Shown: piece by piece, positions 52,002 to 60,226 of the stretch
Position numbering within the stretch: position 1 is the stretch's first letter
Layout of the letters: every line of letters begins with the position of its first letter
NCBI RefSeq assembly: GCF_028716865.1
Contig: NZ_JAQUOY010000015.1
Location: 1-64,000, forward strand
Length of the DNA: 64,000 bases
Direction of reading: 5' to 3'
DNA from: Candidatus Methylomirabilis sp.
GTDB taxonomy: Bacteria > Methylomirabilota > Methylomirabilia > Methylomirabilales > Methylomirabilaceae
The notes under the pieces: model-generated
The model's input: only the letters and a program-made list of their open reading frames with translations
Databases searched by the model: none
Told to the model about the DNA's origin: nothing
Position numbers and translations under genes: made by a program

Positions 52002-52922
52002 TTACGCGGTCTGGGATAGCGCATGGGGGCTGAGATATTCCTGCCCGGATACGCCGAAATAAAATCCATTGCAGAGGCCGCTCTGCGACAACGATCTCGA
52101 CTGATCCAGCCACCGCTCGGTGCAAGACTCCTCACCAGACTGGGCCTTGTGGAGCGCCTCCCGGTAGATCTTCCCGATCGTTTCAACGTAGGTCCCCGTT
52201 TCTCCTAGCGTATAAATGTAGAACAGGTTGAGGTCGCTCCGTATCAGGCGATCCAGGTACTCAAGCATACAGAGATCCTTGCCGCTCAGGTTCGCCCTCC
52301 CGATGCTCTTGAGTTGCCAATCTTCATGGGTCAGCCAGTGCCCCTGCGAGCAACTCTCTTCACAATTGGTCGGCACCTGACCGGTGTAGTCGGTGACGAA
52401 GCAGGTCCCAGAGATCGCCAGCGGGATCTTCCCGTGAACGGGCACCACCACCTGGACGGGCGAGTTATCCCGGATATAGATCAGCTCTTCCAGGCTTAAC
52501 TCGGCATTCGGAAAGACCCGTTCAACCCCGTACCCTTTCAGCACCCGCGCGGTCTCGTGGGTGTAAAGGTTGCCGAAGACCCCCAGGTGGATAGGGATGT
52601 CGCCCAGAATCTCGCGCACGGTCTCCAACAGTCCCATGTTGTGGACCTCGACACCGTCGAGGGGCAGCCCCTGAGCGCCCCGGAGCAGCTCCTTGATCCA
52701 GACCAGGTCGCTGTCCTTCGGGATGGCATACAGGCTTAGATAGCACCTCTTTCCCATCGATTTGACCCGCTCTACCCCAAGGGCGAGGGTGTCGATATGG
52801 CGGGAGAAATTGCCAGGATAGAGGGGACACGTAAAGTCTCCCAGATAGAGCGCGTCGTACGCGGTCAGATCGATCTCGTGTAGCTGCTTTGGACCAGGGA
52901 TGTGCGTGGATAGTTCAAACAT
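52002..52922 (-). CDS. UbiV-like U32 protein
   Basis: A 306-residue U32-fold protein from ATG 52922, chosen because GGAGG lies five bases upstream; the frame reaches 53021. Its cysteines follow UbiV: one near residue 32 (YLGDFTCPLYPG), then CFVTDYTGQVPTNCEESC, that is C-x12-C-x3-C, the spacing of E. coli UbiV Cys180, Cys193 and Cys197. UbiV works with UbiU to hydroxylate ubiquinone intermediates without O2. It is the first gene of the U32 run. Divergence from true UbiV elsewhere means the substrate may differ. Confidence 0.75.
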   Translation of the reverse strand: MFELSTHIPGPKQLHEIDLTAYDALYLGDFTCPLYPGNFSRHIDTLALGVERVKSMGKRCYLSLYAIPKDSDLVWIKELLRGAQGLPLDGVEVHNMGLLETVREILGDIPIHLGVFGNLYTHETARVLKGYGVERVFPNAELSLEELIYIRDNSPVQVVVPVHGKIPLAISGTCFVTDYTGQVPTNCEESCSQGHWLTHEDWQLKSIGRANLSGKDLCMLEYLDRLIRSDLNLFYIYTLGETGTYVETIGKIYREALHKAQSGEESCTERWLDQSRSLSQSGLCNGFYFGVSGQEYLSPHALSQTA

Positions 52923-53726
52923 CTCCGCCTCCGCGTTCGTTTTGAAATGAGTAGCAAGGACGCTGTAGTCCAATAGTAGGACTTGAAGGGACAATGCACA
53001 TCCAGTGCCAACCGTCCTCAAGGCGGATTATGTAACTATTTGATTATAAATACTTAGCCTAGCATAATGAGGAGTGTCGCCGGACTACGTCAGCGGAGAA
53101 AGATAAGCAATGGGGCAAAAGCCCCAAAATGAGTGTTCTGCCCCATATTAGTCTCACTTCGCGGCAGAAAGAGGGTGGCATTCAGAAAGGGTGTAAAAGG
53201 TTGCAAGGCGCGTCTACCCGTGTCGAAGGTCGAGGGGATGAGGTGAATGTGGAGATTGGGGGAGGGCTGTTTTTCCATAAGAGCCGAGACTTTCCGAAGA
53301 CTTTTCAGTAAGGTCTCAGAGTATCGCATGGGTGATAAACATCTTACCCCCACAGATTGCGAGTTGTGGCGAATCGGCGATTCGCCGATTGCTCCGAAGT
53401 TCGACAACCCGCGCGCCAGGTGGCGGCGCGCCTTCGGCTGCTGAAGCGAAGCGACCCTACGCACGATGTTCTTCTCGCTCTGTTCGCTCGACGCGGTCCA
53501 TATCATCGAAGGGGCCGGAAATCGCTTCTTGCTGACCAGATCTCCGCGTGCTGGGGTGATGTCTTCGGTAGCCGGGTCATCGCTGCCGCCATTCCTGATC
53601 ACTTCACGGCCTTAAAAAATTGGAGCGGTAAGAATCAGGTGCCACTATCAGAAGGATGGCTTCAGCAAGATCTGTCCTTCTCACGAGGACACCTTAATCG
53701 GCATGGGCGGTCCGAAACAGTTCGTG
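52923..53726. other. Long gap with no supported gene
   Basis: About 800 bases without a convincing gene. A TATAAT box on the minus strand (53043-53048) might belong to the U32 run, but lacks a good -35. A 9-bp palindrome around one base (AATCGGCGA / TCGCCGATT, 53372-53390) is present. The minus-strand frame 53090-53602 has no recognisable domain. Codon quality looks poor; it may be decayed sequence. Confidence 0.4.
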
Positions 53727-53790
53727 CCGCATCCGGTAATATCGCTTGACACTTATTGGCTATACTGGCTATATTTGTAACCGGATGCGG
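53727..53790 (+). promoter_or_regulatory. Promoter flanked by an 11-bp inverted repeat
   Basis: CCGCATCCGGT (53727-53737) and ACCGGATGCGG (53780-53790) are perfect inverted repeats. Between them are TTGACA (53746-53751) and TATATT (53770-53775), spaced 18 bases, reading into the ATPase gene 19 bases on. This could be an operator for a regulator or an element end. Confidence 0.6.
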
Positions 53791-53808
53791 TAGTCACTGG
53801 AAACATAT

Positions 53809-55140
53809 ATGTCCGGGGGCGATCAGTTGATTGAGACGATCAAATCCATCATCCTGGACTTCCAGGAAGCCCCGCTGGAGACCGGGGTGCCCCGGCGTGT
53901 GCGTATCGAGACCGTTCACGGCAAGGCCGCCGTCTGCATTGGGGTGCGGCGAAGCGGCAAGTCGACGTACATGTTTCAAATGATCCAGCGGCTGCTGGAC
54001 AGCGGGGTCTCCAGGCAGAACATCCTGTACCTGAACTGTTTCGATGACCGCCTCCACACCCTGCAGCAGGACCATCTCGGTCTGATCACTGAAGCCTATT
54101 ACTCCCTCTATCCGGAGAAAAAAAACACCGAAAAGGTCTACTGCTTTTTCGACGAGATTCAGGCCGTTCCCGGATGGGAGCGCTTCGTCGACCGCGTGAT
54201 GCGGACGGAACAATGCGAGGTCTATCTCACGGGCTCGTCGGCCAAGATGCTCTCAAAGGAGATTGCCACGCAGATGCGCGGACGGGCGCTCTCATGGGAG
54301 CTGTTTCCGTTCTCGTTCAGGGAATTCCTGGACTACAAAGGCATCGAAAGTGAGGGCGCGCTGTCGACGAAGAAGCGGTTCCTCATTCAGAAGACCTTCG
54401 AGACCTACCGGGAGACCGGTGGCTTCCCCGAGGTCGTCGGCCTTGGCCGAAACCTGCGGATCAAGACTCACCAGGAATACTTTCACACCATCCTGTTTCG
54501 AGATTTGGTCGAGCGCCACGACGTCTCACACCCCAAAGCGGTGACCGATCTCGCGCACTGGCTGGTGGATAACACGGCATCGCACTACTCCGTCAACAGC
54601 CTCACAGGCTATCTCAAGTCACTGGGCCACAAGGCGCCGAAGTCAGCCGTATCGGATTACCTGGAATGGTTCGAGGATGCCTATTTCCTATTCACCGTGC
54701 GCATCTTCGACCCGTCGCTCGCACGCAGCAACACCAATCCGAAAAAGATCTACTGCGTCGATCACGCCCTGGTCACGTCGGTGTCTTCGGGAATTCTGGT
54801 CAACTCCGGGCATCTCCTGGAGAACCTCGTGTTTACGGCTCTTCGGCGCTTGTACCCGGAGATTTACTACTACAAGACGAAGACCGGACGGGAGGTCGAC
54901 TTCATCGTCCCGATGCGTGGTCAACCGCGGATGTTGGTTCAGGTATGCGAGTCCCTGGCCGACCCGCAGACACGGAAACGAGAAACAGCGGCGTTGAGCG
55001 AGGCGATGGCTGAACTCAAGCTCACAACAGGAACCATCGTGACCCGGAGCGAGCATGAGCGAATCGAGGTGGACGGTAGAACCATCGAGGTCGTTCCGGC
55101 ATGGCGCTTTCTCCTCGACCTACCGGAATCAACGGGCTAG
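53809..55140 (+). CDS. AAA_14/DUF4143 ATPase
   Basis: A 443-residue P-loop ATPase. Walker A is GVRRSGKSTYMFQ (about 47), Walker B is VYCFFDEIQAVPGW (about 110), sensor-like VYLTGSSAKMLSKE follows (about 142), and LFPFSFREFLDYKG is typical of AAA_14. The C-terminal half is a DUF4143 domain (about 210-430) with RLYPEIYYYKTKTGREVDFI, a restriction-nuclease-like core. Such proteins are common singletons in bacteria and archaea, often horizontally moved, with unknown role. The own promoter at 53727-53790 suggests an independent unit. Confidence 0.9.
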   Translation: MSGGDQLIETIKSIILDFQEAPLETGVPRRVRIETVHGKAAVCIGVRRSGKSTYMFQMIQRLLDSGVSRQNILYLNCFDDRLHTLQQDHLGLITEAYYSLYPEKKNTEKVYCFFDEIQAVPGWERFVDRVMRTEQCEVYLTGSSAKMLSKEIATQMRGRALSWELFPFSFREFLDYKGIESEGALSTKKRFLIQKTFETYRETGGFPEVVGLGRNLRIKTHQEYFHTILFRDLVERHDVSHPKAVTDLAHWLVDNTASHYSVNSLTGYLKSLGHKAPKSAVSDYLEWFEDAYFLFTVRIFDPSLARSNTNPKKIYCVDHALVTSVSSGILVNSGHLLENLVFTALRRLYPEIYYYKTKTGREVDFIVPMRGQPRMLVQVCESLADPQTRKRETAALSEAMAELKLTTGTIVTRSEHERIEVDGRTIEVVPAWRFLLDLPESTG

Positions 55141-55281
55141 CCACAGGTCCCTGTACACTTCCGCTGACTTTCGTAGATGCCGACCGTTGTGTCAAAACGC
55201 CTTTTCGCGTATATGGCGCAGCCGGTTTCGAGGCGTACCCGTCGTAAGCCCAGGGAAACTGAGATGGAGGCTCCTTCACAC

Positions 55282-55608
55282 TTACGGGGTGATTGCGACA
55301 CCATGCATCAGGACGTATGCGGCGAGACTGGCGGGTTCAGGTTGGTGCAGCGAGCGTGCGGAAAAGAAATGGAGTGTGATATCATCGCCTGCCTTCTCTT
55401 GTACCAGGGCTGTGGTGTGCGCGCGGGTAGTAAGGTCCCACGACTCGATGTCCTCTAGAAAGACCGCGAGATCGATGCCGCTCCATTCATCGGCACTTCC
55501 CTCCACCCACGGACCAAACAGGTAGGCCGCCGCTACAGGGGTATAGCGGGACAGCAGCTCCACTGCGTACCGGGAGCGGTGTTCGATCACAGCATCGATG
55601 TCAGCCAT
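55282..55608 (-). CDS. Degenerate MNT-type nucleotidyltransferase-domain protein
   Basis: A 108-residue protein resembling minimal nucleotidyltransferases (the MntA/antitoxin group). The active-site stretch is AAAYLFGPWVEGSADEWSGIDLAVF. Active members have GS-x10-D-x-D; here the Ser is Pro and the first Asp is Gly, so catalysis is doubtful. It converges on the ATPase gene. No HEPN partner is adjacent; it may be an orphan or decayed. Confidence 0.65.
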   Translation of the reverse strand: MADIDAVIEHRSRYAVELLSRYTPVAAAYLFGPWVEGSADEWSGIDLAVFLEDIESWDLTTRAHTTALVQEKAGDDITLHFFSARSLHQPEPASLAAYVLMHGVAITP

Positions 55609-55670
55609 CGCACTACCTCCTCCGTGTTCTTACTACCTGCCGCGCCCACGGTGGGCGAAGCGTGGCGAGT

Positions 55671-56777
55671 TCAGTGGGTTGAGAATACCTCGCGGAGGGC
55701 GGAGACAAAGCGTTCGTTGTCACGGGGGGTGCCGATGGTCACTCTTAAGGATGTCGAGAGGCCATAACGGGTGAGGGGGCAAACGGCTATCCCCCTGTCC
55801 GCCAAGGCGCGAACCACCTGTTCCCCGTCCCGTTCGACATCGACGAGGATGAAGTTCGCCGCTGTCGGTGCGTAGCGCAATCCAAGCTCCTCGAAGGCCT
55901 GGTACAGATACCGCTTGCCGGCCTCATTGAGGCGCTTCGAGCTGACGAGGTGCACCACATCGTCTATGGCGGCCAAGGCGGCTGCACTGGCCAGGGCATT
56001 CACGTTAAACGGCTGCCTCGCCCTGTCGATGAGTGTAATGCAATCGGGCGGGGCGATTGCATACCCGATCCGCAATCCTGATAACCCATAAATCTTGGAG
56101 AAGCTCCGTAACGCGATCACAGGGCGACCCTCCTTCGCGTAGCCCACGGTATCAGGCTGAAGCGCATCCGGGACATACTCACGATATGCCTCGTCAAGCA
56201 GGACGATGACCCCTTCCGGGAGCGCCTCGACAAAGGCGGCGATGTCGTGAGGCGGGACGCAGCTTCCCGTCGGATTGTTCGGGTTGCCGATGAAAACCAT
56301 CCTGGTCCGGGGCGTGATCCGTTCAGCCATTGTCTGAAGATCATGACGAAATGCTTTCAATGGGACTGATACCCGTTGACCTCCCGCGGCCTGGACGACC
56401 CGGCCGTAGAAGGCGAAGGCGGGATCGCCCATGATGGTCTCTATGCCGGGGCCGAGGAAGCACCTCGCGCACAGATCGATCAGCTCACTGCTGCCGTTCC
56501 CCAGCGCGACATGCGCGGCAGACAGCCCGAGCCGTTCGGCCAACCGCTCCTTGAGAGCGTGTCCCTGACAATCGGGGTAGCGGTTGATGCCCTGCAACAC
56601 CCCCCGTATCGCCTTGACCGCCAGCGGCGATGGCCCTAATGGATTTTCGTTGTAGTCGAGCTTCACCCAATCCTCACTCACCGGCTCTCTGCCACCCTCC
56701 TCAAACAGTCTGCCATGGCGATAAGGGGGCAATCCTTTCAGGTATGGGGAAGCCGCATCTTCAAAGCTGGAGGACAT
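55671..56777 (-). CDS. hisC: Histidinol-phosphate aminotransferase
   Basis: PLP class I aminotransferase of histidine synthesis (and, in some species, aromatic amino acids). The 368-residue protein has LDYNENPLGPSPLA (about 38), ALGNGSSELIDL (about 85), FIGNPNNPTGS (about 152), LLDEAYREYVPD (about 178), the PLP Lys in RSFSKIYGLSGLRIGY (about 213), and a C-terminal LRVTIGTPRDNERF. It is not with other his genes here. It precedes nothing on its strand, and follows the PAS-LuxR gene by 14 bases. Confidence 0.93.
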   Translation of the reverse strand: MSSSFEDAASPYLKGLPPYRHGRLFEEGGREPVSEDWVKLDYNENPLGPSPLAVKAIRGVLQGINRYPDCQGHALKERLAERLGLSAAHVALGNGSSELIDLCARCFLGPGIETIMGDPAFAFYGRVVQAAGGQRVSVPLKAFRHDLQTMAERITPRTRMVFIGNPNNPTGSCVPPHDIAAFVEALPEGVIVLLDEAYREYVPDALQPDTVGYAKEGRPVIALRSFSKIYGLSGLRIGYAIAPPDCITLIDRARQPFNVNALASAAALAAIDDVVHLVSSKRLNEAGKRYLYQAFEELGLRYAPTAANFILVDVERDGEQVVRALADRGIAVCPLTRYGLSTSLRVTIGTPRDNERFVSALREVFSTH

Positions 56778-56791
56778 AAGCCGGAACGGGA

Positions 56792-57487
56792 TTAGAAATG
56801 CTTGTAGCGGAAGGCAACTGCCACGGCCTCGAGTTTGGTGTGAAGGCCGAGTTTGGCGAGGATCTTCTGGGTATGGTTACGAGCGGTGGTGGTACTGATG
56901 TGAAGCTGTTTCGCAATTCCCTTGGCACTTTCGCCACGGGCGATGAACCGGAGGACCTCCTGCTCTCTGGGCGTTAACACCTTCAAGGGAGAGGCGCTCC
57001 CTAGAGGGCTCATTCTGCCGCCATCCGGGAGGTCTCCTTCGCCTCCCAGCAGCGATTGTACCTTGCCGAGGAGGATCTCGGTCTCCACCTGCTTGGTCAC
57101 GTCGTGAAAGATGTGGACCATGGTGAAGAGGCTCGGCGCGCCGCCAGGAACAACGATAGTACTGACGTGGAGCCAGAGGGGACGCCCCGCCTTGGTGTGA
57201 ATCATGATCTCACGCCCCTCGACCGGCTCTTCATTCCTGGCCGAGGTGATTGGGGAGCAGTCAGCTCCACACAGTCGGCACCCTGTTCGGTTTCGTACAG
57301 CCCAGACCTCAGAACAGGGCCGTCCCATGACCTCTGCGGCCGTGTACCCCACAAGGCGCTCAGCCGCCTCGTTCCACAGGGTGACCATGTGGTCCTGATC
57401 GACGCCGAGCGCCCCATCGGCCGCACTTGAAAAGATGCCCGTCAGTGAACCATTCATCAGACCTGTCGCGTCCATTGTCTGCACCAT
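56792..57487 (-). CDS. PAS-LuxR type transcriptional regulator
   Basis: A 231-residue protein: a PAS sensor domain (GALGVDQDHMVTLWNEAAERLVGY in part, about 24-48) with Cys-rich insertion NRTGCRLCGADCSPI (about 66-80), typical of a metal- or redox-sensing PAS; then a PAC-like segment; then a LuxR helix-turn-helix (LTPREQEVLRFIARGESAKGIA in part, and STTTARNHTQKIL, about 170-215). The Cys trio might bind a ligand. Signal and targets unknown. It likely co-transcribes with hisC. Confidence 0.88.
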   Translation of the reverse strand: MVQTMDATGLMNGSLTGIFSSAADGALGVDQDHMVTLWNEAAERLVGYTAAEVMGRPCSEVWAVRNRTGCRLCGADCSPITSARNEEPVEGREIMIHTKAGRPLWLHVSTIVVPGGAPSLFTMVHIFHDVTKQVETEILLGKVQSLLGGEGDLPDGGRMSPLGSASPLKVLTPREQEVLRFIARGESAKGIAKQLHISTTTARNHTQKILAKLGLHTKLEAVAVAFRYKHF

Positions 57488-57578
57488 GCAGTGTGTGAAT
57501 ATTTGACTAGGAGGTATACTCGTTAAAGATACCGAAGCCCACCGGAAAAATCAAGGAGACGGCGAACCGTAATAGTGA

Positions 57579-57944
57579 TCATTCTTTGAGCGAAATCGGC
57601 TTTTGCTGCTCCTCTTGGTTACTCACCGCAGGCTTCTGAGGTATCTGGTCAGACCGGAGATCGGAAAGATCCATTGCCGAATGTTCTGCGACTTCCTCTG
57701 CGGTAGGACCAAGCGGTGTCAACCTCTGGAAATCTAATGAGACGCGGTCCACCTCCGGCTCACTTGAATTCTCGACAACTTTTTGAATCTTACGCTTCGT
57801 GATCCGTCCGAGAAAAAGACCGAGCAGAAACGCGATGAGAATGATGCCGATAAACTGGAGTACCGGGACTGAAACTGATGAGATCCCCAGGAAGTCAATG
57901 AAGGCAGCAGCCAGATCAAGCGCACTTCCAGTTTTTGCCCACAT
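57579..57944 (-). CDS. Hypothetical single-pass membrane protein
   Basis: A 121-residue protein: one membrane segment (VPVLQFIGIILIAFLLGLFLG, about 27-47), a basic juxtamembrane patch GRITKRKIQK, and an acidic, Pro-rich cytoplasmic tail ending in PISLKE. No family is recognised. It lies alone between the PAS-LuxR gene and the BON-domain gene. Confidence 0.6.
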   Translation of the reverse strand: MWAKTGSALDLAAAFIDFLGISSVSVPVLQFIGIILIAFLLGLFLGRITKRKIQKVVENSSEPEVDRVSLDFQRLTPLGPTAEEVAEHSAMDLSDLRSDQIPQKPAVSNQEEQQKPISLKE

Positions 57945-58013
57945 ATTGTCTCGCGCAAGGATCAGATCATTTCGACTGCAGCATTTCGGTGAGTGCTAGA
58001 GCAGAAAAGGCCG

Positions 58014-58340
58014 CTACCTGCTCTTAATGACCAGCGCCGACTGTACTTCCCTGACGCCAGACACTTCCCGGGACAAGGCGACCGCCCGATCAACTTGGGC
58101 CTGAGAATTGACAAACCCAGCCAGAATCACCCGTCCGCGGAAGGTCTCTACCGAAATTGCGAAGCCGCTGATTGTAGGGTCGCCAAGCAGTTTCGTCTTG
58201 ACCTTGGCGGTGATAGCCGAGTCATCGAGATACTCCCCGGTGCTCTCGCGGGTGGCCGTGGGAGCGCAGGCCTGAAGAAGAGGGAAGGCGGCAGCAAGAG
58301 CGACGATGAACGCGATGCTGGTTCGGCTTGGCAGACGCAT
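58014..58340 (-). CDS. BON-domain lipoprotein
   Basis: A 108-residue periplasm-facing protein: signal peptide ending in lipobox LLQAC (Cys about 25), then one BON domain (YLDDSAITAKVKTKLL, GFAISVETFRGRVILAGFV, AVALSREVSGVREVQSALV, about 36-105). BON domains bind phospholipid; osmotic-stress roles are known for OsmY. It diverges from pdxA. Confidence 0.9.
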   Translation of the reverse strand: MRLPSRTSIAFIVALAAAFPLLQACAPTATRESTGEYLDDSAITAKVKTKLLGDPTISGFAISVETFRGRVILAGFVNSQAQVDRAVALSREVSGVREVQSALVIKSR

Positions 58341-58473
58341 CAGTTCCTCCTTCGATTATTCTATCCGCCATTACAGGCACCTACGAGCGTAGCGATACAG
58401 AGCCACTATACCAGAAATGCCTGGGGAGAAGAAGTGGTTTGTGCTATCATTTCACTTACTTTCAGGAGGAATC

Positions 58474-59508
58474 ATGCCCAGGCATATACGCTTTCGTCCA
58501 TTTTTAGGACTGACCATTGGCGACCCGGCAGGAATCGGTCCGGAAATCGTAGCCAAGGCTGTCACACACGAGGAGGTGCGTGCGGCCTGCCGTCTACTGA
58601 TCATCGGCGAGGCTGAAATCATGCGGCGGGCCATCAGGCTTTGCCGCCTTGACCTCCTTATTCGATCCATCGCCTCCCCGGTTGAGGTCACAGCAGACCC
58701 GGGCTGTCTTGAGGTGCTGGACTTGAAGAACATTGATATCGCAAACTGCCCACCAGGCGTCCTTGCCCCCCACTGTGGTAGAGCAGCGGTGGAGTACCTC
58801 AACAAGGCGATCGACCTCGCGATAGCGCGCGAACTGGACGGCATTGTGACCGGCCCCCTGAACAAGGAGGCGATGGCCCTGGCGGGGTTCAAGTACGATG
58901 GCCAAACGGAGCTGTTCGCCGAGCGGACCGGCACCAAGGAATACGCCATGCTGTTGGTCGTCGGGCGAATGCGGGTTCTCCATGTCTCGACCCACACCTC
59001 GTTACGAACTGTCTGCGACAAGGTGAAACAGGCCAGGGTCCTGACGGTCATCCGCCTGGCTCATCAGGTTCTCTGCGATCTCGGATCACGGAAGAAGCGA
59101 ATCGGCGTCGCCGGCCTCAACCCTCATGCCGGTGAGAGTGGTCGATTTGGGCGAGAGGAGATAGAAGAGATCATGCCGGCGATCGAGGCCGCCAAGGCCG
59201 AGGGAATCAGGGTAGGCGGCCCCTTCCCTCCTGACACCCTGTTCCATCGGCTTAAGCTCGGTGAATTCGACGCCGTCGTCGCCATGTACCATGATCAGGG
59301 CCATGTCCCGCTCAAGCTGATCGGGTTCCACCGTGGGGTCAATGTCACCGTAGGTCTCCCCATTATCCGCACCTCAGTGGATCATGGCACCGCCTTCGAC
59401 ATCGCGGGGACAGGGACCGCAAATCCTCGCAGTCTGGTGGAGGCGATCCTGCTGGCTACGAAGTTCGCCCATCGCCGGCACAAGGCAGCCCACACCCTCG
59501 ACGTATAG
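58474..59508 (+). CDS. pdxA: 4-hydroxythreonine-4-phosphate dehydrogenase PdxA
   Basis: NAD-dependent step of the DXP-dependent pyridoxal-phosphate route. The start is ATG 58474 behind AGGAGGA (344 residues). Motifs: GLTIGDPAGIGPEI (about 12), GPLNKEAMALAGFKYDGQTE (about 128), VSTHTSLR with a metal-binding His (about 170), GLNPHAGESGRFG (about 210), AMYHDQGHVPLKL (about 270) and NVTVGLPIIRTSVDHG (about 290). Its enzyme product feeds PLP, which several enzymes here (dapL, lysA, hisC) need. Confidence 0.97.
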   Translation: MPRHIRFRPFLGLTIGDPAGIGPEIVAKAVTHEEVRAACRLLIIGEAEIMRRAIRLCRLDLLIRSIASPVEVTADPGCLEVLDLKNIDIANCPPGVLAPHCGRAAVEYLNKAIDLAIARELDGIVTGPLNKEAMALAGFKYDGQTELFAERTGTKEYAMLLVVGRMRVLHVSTHTSLRTVCDKVKQARVLTVIRLAHQVLCDLGSRKKRIGVAGLNPHAGESGRFGREEIEEIMPAIEAAKAEGIRVGGPFPPDTLFHRLKLGEFDAVVAMYHDQGHVPLKLIGFHRGVNVTVGLPIIRTSVDHGTAFDIAGTGTANPRSLVEAILLATKFAHRRHKAAHTLDV

Positions 59509-59531
59509 TGGGGGCGATATCGATTCCCCGG

Positions 59532-60116
59532 TCACCGCGTGCCAGGGCGCATCGGAGGGGGCATGCCGGGGCCCGGCATCCTCATTCCCATGCCACCCAT
59601 CATCCATTCGTGGCCTAATCGCTCGAACTTCTCCGCCTGCTCCGGTGTCAGTACCGCCTTCCCGGCCTCGATCGTCTTGACACGACTCACGCGAAGCTCA
59701 GCCTGTAGCATTGCACTCTTCTTCGCCAGCGTCTCCACCTTGGCTACGTCCACCTTATCCTGCTCCAGCAAGCCGTTCAACTCCAGCTCTGCCACATCGA
59801 TCTCCGCGGTCCGCTTGATCGACTCCTTCTCGAAATTGGCTCGAAGCTCTCTGAGGGTACGCTCCTGATCCGCGGTGAGTCCTAACTGGTCTTGCCACAT
59901 CAGCATCTGGCTGATGAGCGGCCATTCGTGGCCCCCCCGCCTATGGAACGAGGGGTCTATCCCCATACCCCGCATCATTTCGGGAATCATCCGGTACCCC
60001 GTCATCCCCGGTCCACCCGCACCCTCCTCGGCTGACGCAACATGGTTCCACATCGGTGGAATCGCCGGCCCCAGCACACCCACCAGAATCAGCGCGGCTA
60101 TCACAATTGCTCGCAT
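59532..60116 (-). CDS. Spy/CpxP-like periplasmic protein
   Basis: A 194-residue exported protein: signal peptide (MRAIVIAALILVGVLG, cleavage near Ala29), Met/Gly/His-rich N-terminal region, a helical core LGLTADQERTLRELRANFEKE (in part, about 77-98) and VLTPEQAEKFERLGHEW (about 155) with the LTxxQ-type repeats of the Spy/CpxP/metal-resistance group, and a Met/Pro/Gly-rich tail (GMRMPGPGMPPPM). Metal binding is plausible from the Met-rich ends. Confidence 0.82.
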   Translation of the reverse strand: MRAIVIAALILVGVLGPAIPPMWNHVASAEEGAGGPGMTGYRMIPEMMRGMGIDPSFHRRGGHEWPLISQMLMWQDQLGLTADQERTLRELRANFEKESIKRTAEIDVAELELNGLLEQDKVDVAKVETLAKKSAMLQAELRVSRVKTIEAGKAVLTPEQAEKFERLGHEWMMGGMGMRMPGPGMPPPMRPGTR

Positions 60117-60226
60117 AGTGAATTCCTCCTTATCAAATGGTTAGTTTCACGGATCCATGTCCGCCGAGATAACCCAATACCCGATCTCAACATCCTTCAC
60201 TGTGACACCAAATACCGGAACAAGGT

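Noticed and set aside
53372-53390. Palindrome as part of a CRISPR or IS end
   Set aside because: Only one copy is present, with no spacer pattern, transposase or target duplication; no CRISPR array is seen anywhere in the window.
53090-53602. 170-codon minus-strand frame in the gap before the ATPase gene
   Set aside because: No recognisable domain, no good start site, and odd composition; probably a chance frame or decayed sequence.
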